Origin: CAVWQV01 sp963757115
Lineage (GTDB): Bacteria; Pseudomonadota; Alphaproteobacteria; Acetobacterales; Acetobacteraceae
NCBI GenBank assembly: GCA_963757115.1
Contig: CAVWQV010000018.1
Location: 121,326 to 185,325 of the forward strand
Direction: 5' to 3'
Length of the DNA: 64,000 bases
Part shown: positions 53,427 through 62,683 of the stretch, piece after piece
Layout: every line of letters starts with the position of its first letter
How positions within the stretch are numbered: position 1 is the first letter of the stretch
Position numbers and translations under genes: made by a program
The notes under the pieces: generated by a model
Databases searched by the model: none
Seen by the model: the letters and a program-made list of their open reading frames with translations, nothing else
Told to the model about the DNA's origin: nothing

Positions 53427-54198
53427 CAAGCCTCGCATGGATCGGCGCAAGCTGATGGCCGGAACCGCAGGTGCACTCGGTGCCCTGCTGCTTGGTGGTT
53501 GTGATCGGGTTGCCGAAAACGCCACGGTTCAGCGCGTGCTGGCCAGCACCGAGACCTTGACCAGACGGATGCAACGGTGGCTCGGCGGAGGTCGGGCGCT
53601 GGCGCCCGAATACACCGAGGCCGATCTGTCACCGCAGTTCAGGGCCAACGGCTCCTATGATCCGGACGACGACGACTACCAGGATCTGGCGTCGAACCAA
53701 TTCGCCGACTGGCGGCTTGAAGTGACCGGGCTGGTGGACCGACCTACGCGGTTTTCACTGGACGAGCTCCGCGCCTTGCCATCGCGCACCCAGATCACAC
53801 GACACGATTGCGTTGAGGGCTGGAGCTGCATCGGCAAGTGGAAGGGCGCGATACTGGGCGACGTGCTGCGCCGGGCTGGGCCACAGGCGAGCGCGCGATA
53901 CGCAGTGTTCTACTGCGCCGATCCGATGGAGAACGGCGATCCCAAAACCAAGTACTACGAGAGCATCGACCTGGACGAGGCGTTTCACCCGCAGACAATT
54001 CTTGCCTATGAGATGAATGGCGCGAAACTGCCGGTGGCGCACGGCGCCCCGATCCGACTGCGTGTCGAACGCCAACTCGGCTACAAGATGGCCAAATACA
54101 TCATGCGCATCGAGTTGGTGAACGGCTTCTCCCAGATCCGAGGCGGCAAGGGCGGCTACTGGGAGGATTTAGGGTACGCCTGGTACGCGGGCATTTAG
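53413..54198 (+). CDS. Molybdopterin-dependent oxidoreductase (sulfite-oxidase fold, YedY-like)
   Basis: A 261-residue Tat-exported enzyme. The Tat motif DRRKLMAG (residues 9-16) is followed by LLLGGC, a possible lipobox with Cys30. The molybdenum-binding cysteine is Cys133 in TRHDCVEGWSCIGKW; the family motif GAPIRLRVERQLGYK is present. ATG 53413 behind GGAGG lies inside the cytochrome gene. With the cytochrome b it forms a periplasmic redox pair; the substrate (sulfite, a sulfoxide or oxidised methionine) cannot be told. Confidence 0.88.
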   Translation: MSPTDKPRMDRRKLMAGTAGALGALLLGGCDRVAENATVQRVLASTETLTRRMQRWLGGGRALAPEYTEADLSPQFRANGSYDPDDDDYQDLASNQFADWRLEVTGLVDRPTRFSLDELRALPSRTQITRHDCVEGWSCIGKWKGAILGDVLRRAGPQASARYAVFYCADPMENGDPKTKYYESIDLDEAFHPQTILAYEMNGAKLPVAHGAPIRLRVERQLGYKMAKYIMRIELVNGFSQIRGGKGGYWEDLGYAWYAGI

Positions 54199-54259
54199 GG
54201 GTGGTTATCTCCGGGTAACCGGGTCTGGGCTGGTAGCCTGCCGGCCGAAGCCGTCCGGT

Positions 54260-54952
54260 TCAATATTCGTCGTGCAGCCGCACCCAGCTCATGGTGCCGG
54301 CGCTCTCGTTGCGGCCCTTGGGGACGAGGTCGAGCCAGTTGAGCGCTCCCATCAGCAACTCGGCGCCGCGATGATAGGCCGAGTAGCTGTGGAAGATGGC
54401 ACCGTCGTCATCCTTCACGAAGATGCTCGTGCCAAACATATCGTGGCTGCCCCGGATCACCGTGCCGTAATTGTAGATCGCGCGGCCGGAGGCGATGTCT
54501 TCGGGCGTGAACGACACGCCGAAATCGAAGTTGAAGTCGCTGCCGTGCGAGGAGACCCACGGAAACGTCCAGCCCATCCGGTTTTTGACCTCCTCGATCC
54601 ACCGAAGCGGCACGCGCGAGACCGCGGCGAACGACAGGTCGGCATGCTCGAAATGCTGCCGCGCCGCGTCAATATGATCGGCGATGAACGAGCAGCCCCG
54701 GCAGATATGATCCGAACCTGGCGTCAGCATGAAGTGGTAGATGGCGAGCTGGCTGCGGCCGCGGAACAGGTCGCCGAGCATGCATTCGCCGTCGGGTCCT
54801 TCGAAGACATAGGGCTTCTCGATCTTGACCCAGGGCAGCTGCCGGCGCTCGGCGCGGAGCGCGTCGAGTGCGTGGGTCATGGCGCGCTCCTTGGCGAGAA
54901 GCGCCTTGCGGGCGGTAAGCCACTCTTCCCGCGAAACGATGGCATGATTCAT
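54260..54952 (-). CDS. DUF899 thioredoxin-like protein
   Basis: A 230-residue cytoplasmic protein of the DUF899 family. YVFEGPDGECMLGDLF begins the thioredoxin-like fold and CRGCSF is a CxxC pair in the active-site position. Other conserved blocks are GWTFPWVSSHGSDFNFDFG and YSAYHRGAELLMG. A redox or peroxiredoxin-like role is possible but unproven. The small membrane-protein gene follows upstream on the same strand. Confidence 0.9.
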   Translation of the reverse strand: MNHAIVSREEWLTARKALLAKERAMTHALDALRAERRQLPWVKIEKPYVFEGPDGECMLGDLFRGRSQLAIYHFMLTPGSDHICRGCSFIADHIDAARQHFEHADLSFAAVSRVPLRWIEEVKNRMGWTFPWVSSHGSDFNFDFGVSFTPEDIASGRAIYNYGTVIRGSHDMFGTSIFVKDDDGAIFHSYSAYHRGAELLMGALNWLDLVPKGRNESAGTMSWVRLHDEY

Positions 54953-54968
54953 CGTTAGTCTCCTTTGA

Positions 54969-55241
54969 CTAGCGGCTAGGTGTGAGCCACGGGCGGCCGG
55001 AAGCGAGCTTCAGCCAGGGCGACAGGTGGAAGAGGCTCATCAGCAGGTACATAGCGCTCATGCCGTGGATTGGCAGGATGCCGGAACCCGAGGAGCAGAG
55101 CGCGATCGGAGGCGCGTTGCTCGCCGCGGTCCACGCCATAAGCGCGAACGCCGGCGAGGCCGCGAGGGCCAGCCAACCGGCCGCGTCGCGTGGCTGCCAG
55201 GGCCTTGCGCTTCCTTCGATTGCCGCTGAGGACGTTGTCAT
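54969..55241 (-). CDS. Small membrane protein of unknown family
   Basis: A 90-residue protein from ATG 55241 with two hydrophobic segments (GWLALAASPAFALMAWTAA and GMSAMYLLMSLFHLSPWL). It is 16 bases upstream of the DUF899 gene on the same strand, so the two are probably one transcript. No motifs give a function. Confidence 0.65.
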   Translation of the reverse strand: MTTSSAAIEGSARPWQPRDAAGWLALAASPAFALMAWTAASNAPPIALCSSGSGILPIHGMSAMYLLMSLFHLSPWLKLASGRPWLTPSR

Positions 55242-55348
55242 TTTCCGGCTCCCGATCGATTGTCGCCGTTGCCGGCCGTTGAGCGATCGAGCGTGCATGT
55301 AAGGCAAGGCGGAAGGCGCTTGAGAGTGACAATTGTGACGGGATTTCG

Positions 55349-56569
55349 ATGGACTCCCTGATCACGGCTGCGGCCCGGGCGCTCGCGTTGGGCGATCCAC
55401 TTGCGGCGCTGAAACGGGTCGGGCTGCGCGACGATCCACCGGCACTCGCCCTGCGTGGCATCGCGATGGCGCAGCTCGGCGACCTCAGGCGCGCGAAGGA
55501 ATTGCTGCGGAGCGCGGCGCGTGCCTTCGGTCCGAATGAAGCGACCGCCCGTGCGCGATGCGTCGTCGCCGAAGCCGAGATCGCGCTGGTCTTGCGCGAT
55601 CTGAGCGGGACCATGCAGACACTCGGCGCGGCGCGGGCCGCGCTCGAAGCGCATGGCGATAGGGCGAACGCTGCGCATGCCGGCCATCTCGAGGCGCGAA
55701 GGCTTCTCCTGATCGGACGTCTCGAAGAAGCCGAGCGGACGCTAAACGCACTCGATGTCAACGCGCTGCCGCAGGCGTCGCGGACCGGATATTGGCTGGT
55801 TGCCGCCGGCATCGCGATGCGGCGGATTCGGGCAGAGTCGGCGCGCGCAGCGCTCGATCGGGCCGGGCACGCTGCGCGCGAGACGGGAATCCCCGCGCTC
55901 GTGGCCGAGGTTGACCAGGCGTCGCGCGCACTCGATGCGCCAGCCGCGCGCCTGATCGCGCGCGACGGAAAACGACTGCTCGGGCTTGCCGAAGTCGAGG
56001 CGCTGATTACCTCGGAGGCGCTTGTGGTCGATCTTTGCCGCAATGTCGTGCGCGCCGGGACTACCATTGTTCCGCTTGCTGGTCGTCCGGTGCTGTTCGC
56101 GCTTGCCCGCGCACTCGCCGAGGCTTGGCCTGAAGACGTATCGCGTGAAACGGCGATCGCGCGCGCCTTCCGGGGGCGCGACGCCGATTCCTCGCATCGC
56201 GCGCGGCTGCGCGTCGAAATGGGGCGGCTACGCAAAGCAATCAGGCCGTTGGCCGCATTGAATGCGACGAACCGGGGCTTCTTGCTGAAACCGTACCGGG
56301 CGCAATCGGTCGCCGTGCTGGCGCCGCCCGTCGAGGGCGACCATGCCGAGGTGCTGGCCCTCCTTGCGGATGGCGAGGCTTGGTCGAGCTCGGCGCTCGC
56401 GCTGGCACTCGCCGTCAGCCCACGCTCGGTCCAGCGCGCGCTCGAAGCACTGGCGGAAGCTGGCAAGGTTGAATCATTCGGTCGCGGCCGGGCTTGCCGC
56501 TGGATGGCACCGAACGTGCCCGGTTTCCCGACAAGCTTGTTACTCCCGGCCCTGCTGCCGCACGGGTAG
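55349..56569 (+). CDS. Transcriptional regulator with TPR-like N-terminus and two DNA-binding-like regions
   Basis: A 406-residue protein. The first 200 residues are helical repeats rich in Ala/Leu/Arg (TPR-like). Around 240-310 is an OmpR/PhoB-like winged-helix region (SRETAIARAFRGRDADSSHR, then NATNRGFLLKP). The C-terminus has another helix-turn-helix (LALALAVSPRSVQRALEALA, then GRGRACRWMAPN). It is divergent from the DUF899 pair and 9 bases upstream of the propeller gene. Confidence 0.8.
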   Translation: MDSLITAAARALALGDPLAALKRVGLRDDPPALALRGIAMAQLGDLRRAKELLRSAARAFGPNEATARARCVVAEAEIALVLRDLSGTMQTLGAARAALEAHGDRANAAHAGHLEARRLLLIGRLEEAERTLNALDVNALPQASRTGYWLVAAGIAMRRIRAESARAALDRAGHAARETGIPALVAEVDQASRALDAPAARLIARDGKRLLGLAEVEALITSEALVVDLCRNVVRAGTTIVPLAGRPVLFALARALAEAWPEDVSRETAIARAFRGRDADSSHRARLRVEMGRLRKAIRPLAALNATNRGFLLKPYRAQSVAVLAPPVEGDHAEVLALLADGEAWSSSALALALAVSPRSVQRALEALAEAGKVESFGRGRACRWMAPNVPGFPTSLLLPALLPHG

Positions 56570-56578
56570 GATGAGGAC

Positions 56579-57229
56579 ATGAAACAAGCACCCGTCGAAA
56601 TCCTTCGCGAATATGGTCCCTTTCCCGAAATCGACGGCGTGCACGGGGTGAGCTTTGATGGGCAGCGGGTCTGGTTCGCTTCCGGCGACAGACTGAACGC
56701 CCTTGATCCCGAAAGCGGAGAAATAGTTGGCGGGTTCGATGTCGCCGCGCATGCGGGAACGGCGTTCGACGGAAAGCATCTGTTCCAGATATCAGAGGCC
56801 GTGATTTGGAAGATCGATCCCGCGACCGGCGAGGTGCTCAATACAATTCCGGCGCCCGGCAATGGGGGGGATTTGGGGCTCGCCTGGGCTGAAGGGTGGC
56901 TCTGGGTGGGCCAGCACCGTGGTCGCAGGATCCATCAGGTGGATCCGGAAACCGGGGCCGTGGTCCGCACCATCGAATCCGATCGCTTCGTCACGGGTGT
57001 CACCTGGGTCGACGGCGAGCTCTGGCACGGCACGTGGCAGGAGGAGGCAAGCGATGTCCGGCGCATCGATCCCGAAACGGGAGAGGTGCTCGAGCGCCTA
57101 GAGATGCCAGCCGGAACCGGTGTCTCGGGACTGGAATCGGATAAGCGCGACCGTTTTTTCTGTGGCGGCGGAAGCAGCGGAAAGGTGAGAGCCATCCGCC
57201 GACCAAGAAGCGTCGATGCGGTCCCTTGA
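56579..57229 (+). CDS. Beta-propeller (PQQ/Vgb-like) protein
   Basis: A 216-residue protein with repeated blade motifs, such as DGQRVWFASGDRLNALDPESG, WKIDPATGEVLNT, HQVDPETGAVVRTI and RRIDPETGEVLERL. No signal peptide is seen. It follows the regulator by 9 bases; the pair looks like a conserved unit. No enzymatic residues recognised. Confidence 0.8.
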   Translation: MKQAPVEILREYGPFPEIDGVHGVSFDGQRVWFASGDRLNALDPESGEIVGGFDVAAHAGTAFDGKHLFQISEAVIWKIDPATGEVLNTIPAPGNGGDLGLAWAEGWLWVGQHRGRRIHQVDPETGAVVRTIESDRFVTGVTWVDGELWHGTWQEEASDVRRIDPETGEVLERLEMPAGTGVSGLESDKRDRFFCGGGSSGKVRAIRRPRSVDAVP

Positions 57230-57328
57230 GGGACCGATATCTCACGCCATAGCCGCGGCTCGCCAACTGTGAACTGACATGATGCCCCGGGCTGCGTGGC
57301 CTGATAAAACGCAGCAGGGGGAACAGCT

Positions 57329-57637
57329 ATGCAAACCTACCAGTTCGACGATCGCAACGTCACTTGGCAGACAATGGAAGCCATTGGCGCGCAAATCTAC
57401 GTGCTGGCGACCGACGAAACGCTCGGCATTGTGGACGTGCTCATCAAGTTCCGACCCAGTACGCGGGGCAAGCTGCACCGGCACGTTTGCGATTTCAGCA
57501 CCTTCGTCCTGCAGGGCGAGTTGCGATTCTGGCGCCCGGATGGCTCGTTCAAGGAGGTGCGTCCCACCGGGTGCTACGTGCGCGTTGCCGCGAATGGCGA
57601 GCCGCATTCCGAGGGCGCCGGCGACCAGCCGCGCTGA
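57329..57637 (+). CDS. Cupin-domain protein, probably cut short at the 3' end
   Basis: The 102-residue reading has cupin motif 1 features (KLHRHVCDFSTFVLQGELRF) and PTGCYVRVAANGEPHSEGAGD, in the style of diketone-cleaving or dihydroxyacetophenone dioxygenase-like cupins. These families normally continue about 40 residues past the EGAGD motif with a beta-strand end. Here a stop follows at once, and the next kilobase is mobile-element debris. Truncation by rearrangement or one more indel is likely. Confidence 0.65.
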   Translation: MQTYQFDDRNVTWQTMEAIGAQIYVLATDETLGIVDVLIKFRPSTRGKLHRHVCDFSTFVLQGELRFWRPDGSFKEVRPTGCYVRVAANGEPHSEGAGDQPR

Positions 57638-58237
57638 ATCTCGGGATGGAGCGCCGCTTCGTGCTTACGCGACGGCGCACCGGCTGATCGCCGGAGTGTC
57701 GGAGAAGCGCGCCATCCCCGCACGGGCACAACGAGATTGCAACGGTGATGCTGCCAGCCGTCTCTGCATATTAGAAAAAGCTGAACGCCTTCCTCTCGGC
57801 GGACAGTGGCCGCCTTGTCCGCGCCTCCATCCGCGTGAGACGGGACACCAACAAACGACCGCCGGCGCCGGCCGGAAACGATTGAGCTTGCGTCAGTCCG
57901 AAGGCGGGCGCGCGATCGCGGCTCCTCCAAGGTGACGAGCTGAAGGTTGTCGTTCCACAGCTGAGACCGGACGCGCTGGAGCGCCTCAGTCTCAGGCGAA
58001 TGTGGCTGCAGCCGATGGACGGTCCGGCTATTGCGGCAAGCACCAGGACCGCGGTTGAGTTATGCCTGCGCAGGCCCACATGGCAACTCGGCCTTCAGAC
58101 GAACAAGGTGCTGGGTATCCGCTAGTGTTCTGACCCGTTCGGGCGATTCACACCGGTCTGCGACCATGCGATTCTGTCGGCCGAGGGCGGGTTCAGCGCG
58201 TGCGCGAACGAGGCTGTAGTCGGCAACCAGCAACCTT
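57638..58237. other. 0.6-kb stretch without a recognised gene
   Basis: No frame shows a protein family I know, and reading frames are short. It sits between the broken cupin and the terminase fragments and looks like decayed DNA at the edge of an accessory island. Confidence 0.4.
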
Positions 58238-58560
58238 CTACGAAAACCGGGCCGCGACGCTCGTAAACGGAGGGGGCGGCTGGGCGGCCATGCAGCGGGC
58301 GATGGCCATAATGAGGGCGACCCCGGCGTCGATCTTCTGCTCCGGCCGAGCCTTGCGGGACAGACGTTGGCCCGCGCGTCGTAGCGGCCGACCACGTTGC
58401 TGATATACCATTCGAGGACGGGTTGCCGTCATGCTCCGCTGGCGCATCGCGGCATCCAGCTCCTTCGTCGGCCGGAGAAGTTCTGCGTCTTGGCGCGGAA
58501 CTCGATCGCCGGCACGGACACTCGTTTGGCAGCTGATCCCGGTGACTAGAACGCGAGCGG
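58238..58560 (-). pseudogene. Phage terminase large-subunit C-terminal fragment (A)
   Basis: On the minus strand, in shifting frames, one reads EFRAKTQNFS, PTKELDAAMRQ, VLEWYISNVVGRYDARANV and EQKIDAGVALIMAIARCM. The last two match the C-terminal nuclease end of Terminase_1 large subunits, where NVV...D and KIDxxVALxMAxxRAM are characteristic. No head or portal gene is near, so this is a relic. Confidence 0.6.
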
Positions 58561-58760
58561 TTTGGCCAGGATGCGTCGGGATCAGTCCGTGACATCGTCG
58601 CTCATCGCCCATCCGACCGCCATCATCAGCGCCACTGCCCCATCGATCTTCTGCTCCAGGTCTCTGCTTGGTGGGGTGGAGATTGCCGCGCCGGTCTTCC
58701 CGGCCGACCACGTTGCCGACGCACCATTCCAGCCGAGCACGTTTACCCGACGAAGGTCAG
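58561..58760 (-). pseudogene. Phage terminase large-subunit C-terminal fragment (B)
   Basis: A second, diverged copy on the minus strand: LEWCVGNVVGREDRRGNLHP then EQKIDGAVALMMAVGWAMSDD, in two frames. It lies next to fragment A in the same orientation, so the pair looks like a tandem duplication or remnants of two related prophages. Confidence 0.6.
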
Positions 58761-58848
58761 GCCGCGGGTTTCATAGAACGCGTCTCGAGCCACCTAGTCC
58801 CAGCGTCTGCGATCTGGGACTACAATCAAGGCTATACCAAGCCTCACT

Positions 58849-60413
58849 GAGCCTAACTCGCGGGGCTTCCCCGACGCGGGGCGCGTCTGATTCAAAGCTG
58901 GCGAAGCGAGGAGTTTTGCCATGCCGATCCCACTGCGCTCGGATTGTGACGGCGGCGCGCATCCGCATGGTGGCGCGCGAGAGCCAGAACGCCAACCAGG
59001 TGGCGCATGATGAACGGATTAAGCTGACGCGCCCTTCGCGTGCGAAATCCACACGCCCTTATGACTATTGCGCGAGTGCCGCCGGCTGCAGCAGGTGATG
59101 GAGATGGTTGCCGAGGTCGAGGCCGAGCAGCAGGCCGTCGCTCAAGCCGAGGACGGCGCCGCGGCGCGGCTGGCGCGTCTGCGCGACATCGGGGTCATCT
59201 TCGCCGCCGTGCTGGGCAACGAGGTTTTCTTCCGCCAATTCCGCAGTCGACGCGAGGTGGGCGGCTATCTTGGGCTCGCGCCCAGCCCATGGCAGAGCGG
59301 AGCAGTGCGGCGCGACCAGGGCATTGCCAAGTCGGGCAACCCACGCGCACGGCGCACGGCGATCAGCTCGCCTGGCTGTGGCTGCGCCATCAGCCCGCCA
59401 GCGCACTCAGCCGATGGTTTCATATGCGCGTGGGTGGCGCAAAGGGGCGCATGCGCCGCATCATGCTGGTGGCGATGGCGAGAAAGCTAATCGTGTCCTT
59501 GTGGCGCGTCGTAACCGACGGCACGGTGCCGGACGGAGCGGCGCTGAAGTTCCGACGAGTTCGCCGCGGCGGTTGCAGGACTGCGGGCGTCGGAGCGGGA
59601 CGGACGTGGACCGCACAGCCCTCGGGCTTTTACGCCGTCAAAAAGATGGGTCCCGTCTTCCCAGCCTCGCACTCACCCATGCATGTGGGGATGTGGTCGG
59701 GCATCTTCAGGCCGACCGGATACAAGGCGGTACGGCCGAGTGCCGCACATCGGACAGCGAGGCGACCCGATCCCGTCAGGCAGTTCACCAGCCGCACCGA
59801 GGAGATCACGCTTGACAAGATGAGCCTCATAAAAGGGGCTGTCGCGTGCTGTCGGCGTGGCCGCCGCCGCGCATCCGGACCAGCGGATAGAGCTCTGGTT
59901 CATGGACGAAGCCAGGGTCGGTCAGAAAGGCCGCACCGGGCATCGTTGGTGGCTGCGCGGCGAGCGGCCGCGCGGGCTGTGCGACCGCCGTTTCGACTGG
60001 ACCTACCTTTACGCCGCGGTCCGCCCGGCCAACGGCGACGGCTTTGCCCTCGTGCTGCCCGAGGTCTCGACGGCTGCAATGAGCACGTTCCTCGATCAGT
60101 TTGCCGCAACCATCGACCCTGATGCGCACGTCGTTCTCGTGCTCGACCAGGCGGGATGCATGGCGCGCGCCAGCTCGTCATTCCCGAAACCGTCAGCCTC
60201 GTGCCGCTGCCGTCCTATGCGCCGGAGTGGAACCCGGTCGAACGGCTTTGGCTTCACCTGCGCGAGCACTTCTTCTCGCACCGCGCGTTCGACGGCTACG
60301 ACGAGATCGTCGCGGCGTGCTGCACGGCTTGGAACAGCCTTACGGCCGAACAGCCGCATCCCTCTGCGGCTACCCTGGATCACAAATGTCAGATTATAGG
60401 CTCGGCGGTGTAA
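58849..60413 (+). pseudogene. IS630-family transposase remains, split by an IS110 fragment
   Basis: An N-terminal piece (MPIPLRSDCDG from 58921, then ARIRMVARESQNANQVA) and a C-terminal piece from about 59840 belong to an IS630/Tc1-mariner DDE transposase. The latter has DQRIELWFMDEARVGQKG (first Asp), VVLVLDQAG (second Asp) and PSYAPEWNPVERLWLHLR (Glu), with a one-base loss near 60158 (GGATGCATGG). GAGCCTA at 58849 and TAGGCTC at 60397 may be parts of the terminal repeats. The middle is missing and replaced by IS110 sequence. Confidence 0.72.
59068..59560 (+). pseudogene. IS110/IS1111-family transposase C-terminal fragment
   Basis: The C-terminal Transposase_20 part only: RLRDIGVIFAAVLGNEVFF, GGYLGLAPSPWQSG and RRDQGIAKSGNPRARRTAI. 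The frame then shifts near 59361 to AWLWLRHQPASALSRWFHMR and VAMARKLIVSLWRVVTDGTV. The N-terminal DEDD domain is absent. It is lodged inside the IS630 remains, so it was probably carried in by insertion and then lost its 5' part. Confidence 0.72.
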
Positions 60414-60482
60414 TTGGCGCTTTGCCCGGATGACAACGCCATCATATTGCGAGGACATATCCAGCCCGGCACTTGCCCCGTC

Positions 60483-60870
60483 GTCGCTCATCGCGCCCCG
60501 ACCGCAATCATCAGCGCCACTGCCGCATCGATCTTCTGTTCGGTTCGCTTGGTGGATACGGTTCTTTCTGCACGACAACGTTGCCCTCGAGAACCGGACA
60601 CCGACGTGGTCGAATTTGGCCTCGGGCCGCGGCCCGGGAAAATTCCCAGCAGGTGTAGCTCCCACGACGTCGAGCGCACATGCGCTATCGCCTCCCAAGC
60701 TCAGCCGCCTGGCCGTGCTCCCTAGCGGCCGACCACGTTGCTGGTGCACGACTCAAGCACCGGGCGCCGTCGTGCTCAATGCGCTCGGCCCGCATGGCGT
60801 CCAGCTCCTTGGCGATTGTGGCGGCCACCGGGCGAGCCCGCGGCACTGGAGGGCGAAGGGTCCTGGTTGG
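60483..60870 (-). pseudogene. Phage terminase large-subunit C-terminal fragment (C), disrupted
   Basis: The minus strand reads AATIAKELDAMRAERIEHDG near 60820, then unrelated sequence, then VLEGNVVVQKEPYPP near 60570 and RTEQKIDAAVALMIAVGAR near 60510. The order matches fragments A and B but with an insertion of about 130 bases. It shares its last 60 bases closely with fragment B, so a common source is likely. The DNA from 60871 to 61070 shows no recognised gene. Confidence 0.55.
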
Positions 60871-61070
60871 ACGGCTACTACACCCCATGGCAGAATGGCG
60901 ACTGGCCGAAGCAGGGCGAACGACGCATGAACGACACCGTCACGCAGCCCGTCCAGGAAGCAACAAGCATTCCTATGGCTGCCCTGAACTTCTCGGCAAG
61001 AAACCCGATTTCTCTTTAATTGACAACCTGGGGCAGATCGCCATTCTAGCCGCCCGGTAGGAGCGGCGGG

Positions 61071-61972
61071 ATGTGCGGGATTGTCGGCCTTTTCATCAAG
61101 CAGCCGCACCTGGAGGCCCAGCTTGGCAGTCTGCTTTCAGGCATGCTCGACACGATGCGCGACCGCGGGCCGGACAGCGCGGGGTTCGCGATTTACGACC
61201 CGAACACTGTCGGTCACACCGTCAAGCTGACTTTGCGGGGGCCAACCGGGACCGATTTTGCTGCGATCGCGGCGGGCGTGGCGGGCGACATTGCAAACCC
61301 GGTGCAATGCACCATCCGCGAGACGCACGCGGTTTTCAATGCTGCCTCGGCGGACGAGACGCGGTTGCGTCGAGCGATCAATGCCCGCGCACCGGAAGTC
61401 AGAATCGTCGGCGTTGGGGCACGCATGGAGATCTACAAGGAAATCGGACGGCCGGCCGATGTCGCCCGACGCTTCGGCCTGGGTCGATGTCTGGCTCGCA
61501 CGGCATAGGCCACACGCGCATGGCGACCGAAAGTGCGGTGGCCGTCGACGGCGCGCACCCTTACACGACCGGACGCGATCAATGCCTCGTGCATAACGGA
61601 TCGTTGTCCAACCATAACTCGTTGCGCCGGATGCTCGCGCGCGAGGGTTTGCGGTTCGAGACCGAGAACGACACGGAGGTCGCCGCCGGGTACCTGTCCT
61701 GGCGCATGCGCGAGGGCGACAGTCTGCGCGAGGCGCTCGGTGGCTGCCTCCGGGATCTCGATGGATTCTACACGTTCGTGGTCGGCACTGAGACCGGGTT
61801 TGCCGTGCTGCGCGACCCGATCGGCTGCAAGCCCGCCATAATGGCGGAGACCGACGACTGGGTGGCATTCGGCTCGGAGTACCGCGCGCTCGTGAGCCTG
61901 CCCGGCATTGCCTCGGCGCGCGTGTGGGAGCCCGAGCCCGCCAACGTCTACGCCTGGCAGCGCGCCGCTTGA
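61071..61972 (+). CDS. Class II glutamine amidotransferase subunit (GlxB/MgsA type), one-base frameshift
   Basis: Ntn-type glutaminase domain as in the N-terminus of glutamate synthase. It begins MCGIVGLFIKQP, with Cys2 as the nucleophile behind an AGGAG site. The frame breaks near 61482 (GGCCTGGGTCGATG) and the protein resumes as SMSGSHGIGHTRMATESAV, QCLVHNGSLSNHNSLRR and AVLRDPIGCKPAIM. One lost base explains it; about 300 residues is normal. Ammonia released here would be used by the downstream subunits. This set is known as GlxBCD in rhizobia and MgsABC (N-methylglutamate synthase) in methylotrophs. Confidence 0.88.
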
Positions 61973-62683
61973 GCGCTTCGGTCGATGTGCGCCCCCGCAT
62001 CATCGACCTCGCCTCGCGCTCGGTGCGGGCAATGAACGCCACTTTGCATGCATTGCGGCCTAATACGAAGGACACGTTCTGGCGGGTGCTGAATCCGCGC
62101 GGCCAGCATGCCCTCGCGGCGGGCCTGTCAGTGCCCGTGACGGTCGAGATCGCGGGCCATGTCGGATATTACTGCGCGGGAATGAACCAGGCAGCGACCG
62201 TGATCATCAGGGGCAATGCCGGTAACGGCGTCGCCGAAAACATGATGAGCGGCCGGGTCCATGTTCACGGCAATGCGAGCGCCGCTGCGGGCGCCACCGC
62301 GCATGGCGGGATGGTGGTAATTCAAGGCAATGCCGCCTCGCGCTGCGCCATCAGCATCAAAGGTGTCGACATCGTGGTTGGCGGCAATGTCGGGCACATG
62401 TCGGCTTTCATGGCGCAGGCGGGCACGCTCACCGTGCTCGGCGACGCCGGCGAGAGCCTCGGCGACAGCATCTACGAGGCGCAGCTTTCGTTCGCGGCAG
62501 AATCGCGTCGCTCGGTTCGGATTGCATCGAGAAGCCGATGCAGGACCGTCACCGCGCGGCGCTGAGGGCGCGGCTGGACGTGCCGGGCTCGGCGGCGAGG
62601 TCGATGTCGCCGAGTTTCGCCGCTACGGCTCGGCCCGCCGGCTGTATCACTTCCATGTCGACAACGCGGGGCATTACGGATGA
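61969..62683 (+). CDS. GXGXG-domain subunit (GlxC/MgsB type), two one-base frameshifts
   Basis: Equivalent to the C-terminal beta-helix of glutamate synthase. TTG 61969 overlaps the upstream stop by 4 bases. Repeats typical of GXGXG are seen (IIRGNAGNGVAENMMSGRV, VVIQGNAASRCAIS). The frame breaks near 62483 and resumes as FVRGRIASLGSDCIEKPMQD; it breaks again near 62588 and resumes as GGEVDVAEFRRYGSARRLYH. Both look like single-base losses. The final frame ends in a TGA that overlaps the next ATG. Corrected length is about 238 residues. Confidence 0.84.

Noticed and set aside
60927..61019. 30-residue reading (MNDTVTQPVQEA...) before the GlxB-type gene
   Set aside because: Short, no clear ribosome site and no family; probably chance reading in decayed DNA.
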